Below, one piece after another: positions 56,424 to 64,000 of a stretch of 64,000 bases of DNA. Positions within the stretch are counted from its first letter, which is position 1. Each line of letters opens with the position of its first letter. The DNA is from Setaria digitata (Eukaryota; Nematoda; Chromadorea; Rhabditida; Setariidae): positions 62,001 through 126,000 of the forward strand of contig RCAB01000039.1 of the NCBI GenBank assembly GCA_003640385.1, in the 5' to 3' direction. The position numbers and the translations under genes are program-made. Below the pieces are notes generated by a model. The model had not been told where the DNA came from. It worked only from the letters and a program-made list of their open reading frames with translations, and searched no databases.

Positions 56424-57667
56424 TTACATTGTAGAGCCAATCTTAACAGTCCGTAATAAGATTGAAACATAACACCTCAGAAGCCGGAAAATCGTTCCCA
56501 TGGAATGAGCCTACCTGATCAGAGTCCCTCTAAGAGTAACAACAACCGACCACAGCACAATTGCGAGTCGAGAAATCTATAACATTTGTTAACCGTGAAG
56601 TACCAGTCGGCCTTTCCATTCACATGAAAATGGAGTGCGTAGAAATGGTATTCTGGATGTTATCGGTTTTCGGGTTTCGGGATGGCACTCTTCCGTAATA
56701 TGTCGTTAGTAAATTGATAAAAGGTGTCGCTGTATGTTGCAAGTGTGGATGGCAGAAAGATATGTTCTGTCGGAAATCAGTTTGGCCCCTCAGCTGCTCC
56801 GTACTATTCGGTGCAAGTTCTTGCTCAACAAATTTTAATTTAAAATCATGAAATCAAATACTGACCGCTGTGATGTAGTTCACCCTTTATAAGTTAAGAA
56901 TTCGGGGCATTTGCTTGTTTGTCGACTTACGTTAACCTTTTTCCTTACTAAATTCATGCATGTAAGTAAGCAAGCAGTAGGTAATGACTGTATTTGGTAA
57001 TATATTGAGCTATAATGTGTTACTGCATCGTGAAATTGGCTCAAGCACACTCCTCATCGAATTTGTTTAGTCAGTATAGTAAGAATGGTATCCTAGTGCT
57101 CTTTATTTCCTTAAACATCATTTTAAAAGGAATCTGGTAAAGGGATATCTAAAAGTTGCACTCAAAATCAGAAGCATAAAAGGAAAAGGATTGGGTTTAT
57201 TGTGCAGCTATCGCAACTATGTTGCGCTGGTTCTAGAACACTAATCTGCCTTTATTTTTGAGTGAGGAAAACAATTGATCCGTCGTCTTCATTCCAATCT
57301 CACCTATCAGTCTTTGAAACACATTGTATAGGATGATTAAGGTAGCTGGTGTCGAAAGAAGCTAAATGAAGTTTTGATGTTGCTCTGCTCCAGTGATAAC
57401 AGAAATTTAGCACAGACTGTCAGCAGATAACTAGAACTTTTATACATTAAAAGTCCTCAGAAATATTGTGATATACTTTACCTGAAAGATTCATGCAGGA
57501 ACTTTTGCATAATGTTATCAGTAACGGTAAGAGGAGTTACCTTATAACCCCTATATTTCACAGTAAAGTCATCACTGTTTTGTGATTCGAGTTTCGCTTT
57601 CGTAAGCAGTCCTTATATGGAAATTTAATGCCCAAGATCAACACTATTTGCAGGAGATAGAACGAAA
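56424..57667. other. Divergent promoter region
   Basis: About 1.24 kb between the starts of NAA80 (-) and the large unknown gene (+). It is less AT-rich than most intergenic sequence here (for example 56600-56830). No exon is supported. CAG at 57651-57653 is a candidate acceptor for the plus-strand gene. No specific factor site is recognised. Confidence 0.5.
57651..57653 (+). promoter_or_regulatory. Candidate trans-splice acceptor
   Basis: ACACTATTTGCAG ends 14 bases before the ATG at 57668 and there is no visible upstream exon, so a spliced leader may be added here. Confidence 0.4.
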
Positions 57668-60600
57668 ATGGATGCAAAAGTACCGGAAGCAATTTCTGAA
57701 GCAGTTACTGGCAACATGGATACTGAGGTTAATGTGCTTAGTCAACTTTTTCCTTTAGATGCTGCTCTGCGAGTTTTGCCTTTCATCAAGAACTTTTCTC
57801 ATTTCTCGAGATCTTGTTGATTGTGTTGCTGAAACTTTAATACTTTTTCAGGATAATCCATCGGAAGAGAGTTATGACAAAAACTTATTGTTTTGTACCC
57901 AAGAAGAGAAGGAATCACTTCAGCCATGTTTTGTTCAAGAAGTTGACAAGGAATTGCCTCAGTCTTCGAATGATCTGCCATGCTGCAGCAAAAAAGGTAT
58001 TTTAGGCCAAAGTTCATTTTTTTTTCTTCCAGTACTCTTTCCTGAAGATTTTTTGAACTCACAAAATATTTGATTTTTAACAAGTGAGATAAGCCACCTG
58101 CACCCTCTTTTTTTTTTTTTTAATTTACACTTTTTCTTTTTCCGTAATATAAAATGTTCTTCACATTTCGGTTTTTTTTTAATGAGCCTATCAAGAAAAA
58201 AAAGACATTTAAATATTACAGATGCATGGAAACTCTCTTATTACTATTTAATGATCAGTAAGATTCAGCAGTGGTTTTTATTTTCAGAATTCGTTTGCTT
58301 AATGATGATATTTTATGTTCATTGATTGCTTCATTGAAATGTTGTTTTCCCTTTCTATTTGTTTGAGGATTTGGTATTGATTTTAACCATCAGATCTATT
58401 TAGATTCTCAGGGCTTGTTCATTCCATGGGAACTGTATAATTGCATAGGATATGGTTTATTACGGCCACTTGCAAAATTGCAAGCACTACAAAATATGAA
58501 TCTCTATAGAGCTATACGTATGTTGTTTTTTTTTCCAAGTTTTCCATAATTTTCTGAATTAGCCAATTTTAGTTTTTATTTTTCCAGAAATTGAATTACG
58601 TCGACGAGGCAGAAATGGTGGCCTCGAAATGTTGAACATTGCTCGTGAACTGGCCGTTCCAGTACGTTTTACTGCTTATTGAAAGTTAATTTTATCCCTA
58701 ATCATAGATTAGAAACCTTTTTATAATCCGGGGTTCTGGCAGAGGCATTGAGTGACGAGAAATTTTTTTTGTTTTTCATTACATATATTTCAAAAATTTG
58801 CTGCTACATATCCACATGTTTGTTATTTCCCATTTTTTCAGGGTTATTTTCGTGAAATCCGAGCTTTGTGGGACAGTTACGGCAATGCAGCAGAGAATTT
58901 TGATTTTGTTTTCATGCGGATTTTATCATTTCTCCACTGGGCTAATGCTAACATTTATTTATTAACTGACCTTGGATTACTGAATGTCGAAATGGTACGT
59001 TTTTCACAGATTCCCTCATATAGTTTTCCACAGATTCCCTCATATTTAAATCCGCAGTTTAGAACTGGTGGAAAAATTTGAAAAAAAAAATTTTTTTTGT
59101 AGCTCATGCTATGTTACAATTGCCGCTGGGGCGAAACATCCATTGCACGAAAACGTTTTGATACATTCATGCGACAAATATTATTCGAGATGAAAGATTT
59201 ATTAGCTTTGCGAAGTTGGTGTGGTATATTACGTGAAAAAACTGTGGTTGATGTGGCTATGGTTCGTGCAGAATACCTCACGATTTTAGATCTTGGAACT
59301 ATGGTTCCTAAGGTAAACGTGTGTTACTTTCGTTCTTTTAATCGATTTTGGTCTTTTTAAAATTTTTTCCCTAATTTTGTATGAGAAAGAAATCTCATCA
59401 CGTTGTTGTATGCATAAAACTTCATGGTTTTGAGTCCTTACTAATTTTAGGTAAAGACTTTTCTTAGCAAGTTTGGCTGGATTTAATTGTTAATTCAGAA
59501 ATAGTTCATTATTTGCAAATTTCAATTCCAAATATGCCTTTTTTTCCGGAAAAAATTTTGAAAGTACTCGGAGTTGCTGTTGTTTGGAAAAACTCCTGTC
59601 TTCATTTGATTTCTCATTTGTTCGATTGTGTTTTTATAGGGTCCATTCAAGAAGTGGAATCTAAAAGAACTTTTTCGGAAGCTAAAGAATTTGGAAGATT
59701 TTACATGGCTCAATTGCGACATCCGTACATTAGTTTACCTTGCATCTGCTGCCTCTTTGAAACGACTGGTGATTTAAAATTCTTAATTTTGGAAAATAAA
59801 CTTGTAAAGATAATCCTTTCTTATATTTTAAAAGATTGTGTTACAGGTGCTACACATAACTAAGTATGATCAGGTATTTTTCGAACAGTTTTTTGCGCAG
59901 TTTGGCTCTGATATCAATGAGCACGAGAGGTAAATTCATATCACTTCAAAAAATTAACCTTAAACTGAGCCTTTTAAGAAAATCTTTTTTTCCAGTATTC
60001 AAATCGTAAATCGGGACTGAAATGTATATTATTCTGATTCATGCCTACAGATTAAACTTATTCCTTAGGTATTTCTGAAGAAAATGGTAGATGTGTAAAA
60101 TATTTTATTACGCATGTTATCGTGGCCAGTACTGCGCCCTTGTCTTTGCAATTTCCACTTCATACTTGGTCATGAATGCACATTTATTTCACTTCATAGA
60201 AGCAAGATAACATAATCCTGGGATTATAGTTTTATTCACATATATTATCCTTTTTTAGGAACTCAGTCATGTCGGCTATTCAGCTTATTTTATTCTAAAA
60301 ACTATTTTTATATTTTCTTCTAAAAAGTTAATAAACTGATTTGACAAATATATGATATAACATGAAGCATTTATGGAGTGCAGTTTTTTCCGCAAGTAAA
60401 TGGAATTCGTCTTTATATGACTCTTTTTGCAGAAAACCAGAAGCTAATGAAAAACTAAAGTGGGGATTTTTTCCTTTATCGCGTCAAGGTTCCATTCGGG
60501 ATAACTGTTCTGGTAGCAACATTTTCTCGGATATTCAAGAGACGTCATCTCCAGCCGCTTATCCATCACAATCAGGCTCCAGTCATTTAAATCAGGTTTG

Positions 60601-63600
60601 TAATCTTTGAAAACTTTCTGTTTTTGGCGTTTATTAATTCTGGGTTTTCAAAGCTGTGCATCAGAAATTTGGCAGGGCCTGTGGATTTACTTATGGCTTA
60701 TGAGCTTATGGATTTTCAAACTCTATGTTTAGAAAGAAGAAGCTATGGGTCAAACTTGGATCTCCCCAAAACCATCTACGAAAAAGGTACATCTTAATTA
60801 CGTCGCTCTGTCTTTCGCCTGTGGAATTTTCCAGTCTGAGGGACATGGTTCACGGAGCTGCTTTAGCAGAAACCTAGAATTTCAAAGTAATTTTTTTCGT
60901 AGTTTCAAGGTACTAGTTAGTTTAATGTTTGGATATGTCTTTTTTTTCTTTGTGTTTATATTAGCGTACTCTCTCTTTCGTGCAAAAAAAAAAAAAAAGA
61001 ATATGATTTTAAGTTTAATTAATATGATTATAATACATTAGCCATAGAATAGTATGGAATGTGAGAAACGTAGTATTAAAGGTTCTCGCTAGTAGGAAAG
61101 CATTATATCTTTGACGCTACTGTAATAGGTTTTGTAGTATGTTCGTCAGTTATAATTTACAGTACTTTCAACAGATAAAAGAATCTGGTAAGACAATATG
61201 GAAAAATAGATTGGAAGTAAAATTCCTTTCTGATCTGACGGCCAGAAAGTTGTTGTCTTATTTAAAATGATATTTAAGCGCTATTTTGCTTACAGTTCCG
61301 GTTCAGCTGCTGGAACCGAGAGGATTTCACATCCCATCGGCAGTCTTTGAAGCTGATACAGTTATTTTAAATCTTCCACCTACCTTTGTAATTTTTTATG
61401 CAAACTTTGATATTTTCTTCATAAACACAATTTTTCATAGAAAATCATCATATAAATTTTTTCTAAACAATTAGTAATAGTTGATTTTGGCAATTTCTTT
61501 ATATGACCGTGTAAATTAAAGTTAAAAATCATAAGATAAATATTGAATGGCATGTAGTTTTTCGTTACTTTTAGTACCATAGAAACTTGCTGAATTTGGG
61601 AGTGTCGAAAACGAAGTTCAGCATAGGATTTCCAAAAGAAATCTGCGCAAATATCAAACCAAATCGAATATCATACGGAAGTGTTGTACAAACTCTTGAA
61701 AATGTTCTATACAACCGGAATAGAGGAGAAACAGTTTGGTTTATTCTTACTTACAACTATGACTTAATGGTAAACAGAAAAGATAATTCCGTTTTAGGAG
61801 TCTTCTAAATATGATATTGCTTCAATTTTGTACTTAAACATATACCATATTGGGCATGGAGTTTTTCTTTAAGGGTAGGAGCTGGTTGTCTGGGAAAAAA
61901 TTTTTCTTCGGGTTTCTTCTGATACATTCCGGATGGAATTTCCGAGGAATTTTCAGGAATTTGCATTGCAGATTGTTAAGGAAGCAGAAATACATGTTAT
62001 GATTGATTATTATCGGGAGGAGCGAGTGGTTAACTTATTTAATCTTGCAATGGAATCGTTTTCTCCAAAAATATTGCGCCTTAGCTTTACTGCTGCCGGA
62101 AGAAGTGTGAAAGGATACTATAGATGGTATTTTTCTCGATATTCTAGGATCCTTTTGTATTTCCAAAGTTCTTATTTCGTAAGACATAAAGTTGAAGTGT
62201 CATTTCTAATACATGTCATTAGTACATCATAATTTTTTTTTTTTAACTTACAGTTTTACAGGCCACGCTCGTTAACTGATGACGAACTTTTTTTACGTTA
62301 TTTAACGGTTTTCGATCTGACTCTGAATTGCTTGACTTTTCATGTACGTCTTTACATTGTACATTGGGATCTCAATTTACGAAGTGAACTGAAAAAAAAA
62401 CATGTCATGGACCCAATCTACTTTTTTTTTGCGGTTTGAAGAAAGCTTACTTTTCCAGAAAAGTAAGGCTAGTTCTAAATGTAGTTCCTTCAGGTCCCAA
62501 AAATGGTTTCATGTTTTTCGGCGCCAAATCTTGAAGAAGTTTATATAACTTTATGTGGTGTTCCACACGACGAAAATGGAACGGTCCAAAATGTTGTAGA
62601 ATTCTTCCAGTTTTTCATAGAACCAAAGGAGCATCTCAAAACAGTTGTGTTTCGAATCAACGCACCGCAAGTTTCTTTGTTTTCCTTTCCACATGATAGT
62701 TAACTTTTTTTATGAGGAATGAAATGGTTCGGAACCAAGCTTCGATTCGGATGGTCATCTTTTAGAGTGTGAAAAATTTTTTTGAGCTAAAGTACAGAAT
62801 ATTTTTCATAAATGCTAACTAATATTTTCCAAAATCTGATTCCATATTAATTGAATAGTTCTCTGTAGCATGTATTAAATCGTGTAATGTCGATTATTCA
62901 AAAACGCATAAATTTTCCATGTTCCAGGTTTTTTTTTGATTTTTTCGAAACACTGGCAAAGACAGCAGCCGAAGTGGCTGCAGACTGTAAACCTGTTCGA
63001 TTAGAAGTTTTGGGAGTCGTGTGCTGCGGTGAGTTAGCATGAAATAAACAGCTCAACTGTTAGTTGAACTGCAATTTAATCGCGTGTTATGTAAAGTTTT
63101 GAAAATGAGGATAAAGGATTCTAAAAGGCGATAATGACCAATATTGCACGATAAGGCTCAAATTAGATTTTTGGTTTTTGCAGTTCCTAAAATGAAGGCG
63201 GAGGAGGTGTTATCGAGTCGAATATGTAATGCAATCGAAGGTGTGCACCCTGTTGTAAGAAAGCATTTAAAGAAAGTGATTTTGGATGGTCGGGTTTGGG
63301 GCGCGCTTTCTGCTGAACATTTTGCTTACGTCCAGGATCTCTTGCTGGACTGTACATTTGAAGCAGAGCTAGCACCGGATGACTGCAAGGATCTTAAGGT
63401 TAGTTCACATAAAAACCAGATCTTGTATTCATAGCCTTCGTATCTCACTGACATATACATACTATTGCTCTTTCTTACGGTCTGCTTAAGAAAAATAAAA
63501 ATTTATCGCGTAAAGCCTACTCCAGGCAGTCCGAAACTAGTTAGGCTTATAAAGCGCACTTCACTGGATAATAATGAAACCTAATTATTATTAAAATGTC

Positions 63601-64000
63601 ATTCTTTATCGTACAGTGATTTGGCTTTGCTGACAGATCTTTTTTAAACTTCATTGTTGCATGTGGACTCGCAGCTCTAATAATTTCAGCGGGATTTGTT
63701 TTTTTTTTTCTTTTTTTTCTGTCAATAACTAAAATGAGATAATTCATTAGAAAGTGCACTCTGTTTTATCCAAATATAGTTGTAAGTCTTATATTGATTA
63801 CTCTTCATTATAAAACCAATAAATGCCACTTTCATTCATACTATTTATCAGTGATTGGGTATTTAAAAACACTTCTATTAATTAAACTTTATTGAATCCG
63901 TTCTTTATACAAGTTTATGAAACCACGTTCATAGTGTTTTTAATGTGATTTCAGTACCGGCGAATATACGAAAGTGATACTATTAGAAGTGGAGCTACTG
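57668..64000 (+). CDS. Large uncharacterised protein, possibly F-box/LRR-like (partial, 5' part)
   Basis: Not recognised. Twenty exons, the last cut by the window: 57668-57727, 57852-57996, 58404-58517, 58588-58661, 58842-58994, 59103-59312, 59640-59768, 59847-59929, 60433-60595, 60733-60786, 60835-60909, 61175-61187, 61296-61387, 61575-61769, 61879-62126, 62262-62343, 62494-62670, 62928-63028, 63184-63398, 63955-64000 (over 800 aa). Phases agree except in exon 18. After an acidic, low-complexity N-terminus comes FIPWELYNCIGYGLLRPLAK, which could be an F-box-like helix pair. Long stretches with LRR-like rhythm follow (KLKNLEDFTWLNCDIRTLVY; NLEEVYITLCG; HLKKVILDGRVWG). Residues about 325-425 are Ser/Pro/Arg-rich and probably disordered. 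No catalytic motif, signal peptide or membrane segment is seen. The F-box idea is inference from spacing only; a nematode-specific scaffold is equally possible. Confidence 0.78.
61175..61187 (+). other. 13-base microexon of the unknown gene
   Basis: TTTCAACAG|ATAAAAGAATCTG|GTAAGA encodes IKES and the first base of a Val codon. It converts the phase-0 end of the exon at 60909 into the phase-1 start needed at 61296. Without it the two flanking exons do not join in frame. Confidence 0.75.

Overview
The window looks like a chromosome segment of a parasitic nematode, most likely a clade III (filarial-type) worm. The base composition is very AT-rich. Genes are split into many small exons by introns of roughly 45-2,300 bases that end in TTTCAG-like acceptors. 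Four cuticle collagens carry the nematode-specific N-terminal domain and/or the C-terminal [13 protein letters not shown] block. Several start codons sit 3-20 bases after an AG that could be a spliced-leader acceptor. The clade assignment is inference; a nematode origin is secure.

Layout, left to right. 1-464 (+) is the 3' end of a cuticle collagen. 1130-3491 (-) is a complete nine-exon glutamine synthetase (366 aa). 5847-6743 (-) may hold a tiny membrane-protein gene (weak). 10316-12433 (+) is COP9 signalosome subunit 6 (7 exons, 356 aa). 13158-18127 (+) is mitochondrial intermediate peptidase (16 exons, about 677 aa). 21025-22419, 27122-28315 and 37265-39681 (all -) are three paralogous cuticle collagens (286, 292 and 302 aa) with nearly identical exon phases and sizes. 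Between the last two lies a long secreted leucine-rich-repeat protein, 30010-35162 (-, 790 aa). 42044-49452 (-) is an AMPA-type ionotropic glutamate receptor of the GLR-1 kind (22 exons, about 942 aa), with an apparent one-base frameshift in exon 10. 51515-54673 (-) is a possible three-exon gene of unknown function. 55112-56423 (-) is the actin N-terminal acetyltransferase NAA80 with a polyproline tract. 57668 to the right edge (+) is a long gene I do not recognise, possibly F-box/LRR-like, at least 19 introns, running off the window.

Gene models were joined by hand from splice sites and reading phase. In nearly all of them every exon junction keeps frame and the total is a multiple of three. 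Three places fail: glutamate receptor exon 10 (one base missing), exon 18 of the right-hand gene (one T too many in a T run), and collagen 21025-22419 exon 2 (no canonical donor in the needed phase). A single N at 19311 is flanked by a near-perfect 117-base duplication, which is an assembly scar. I therefore read most of these breaks as sequence errors rather than biology.

The genes do not form a pathway. The only functional cluster is the collagens, which encode extracellular cuticle. NAA80 and the unknown right-hand gene are arranged head to head and may share a 1.2 kb promoter region. I see no mobile element, CRISPR array, rRNA or convincing tRNA.
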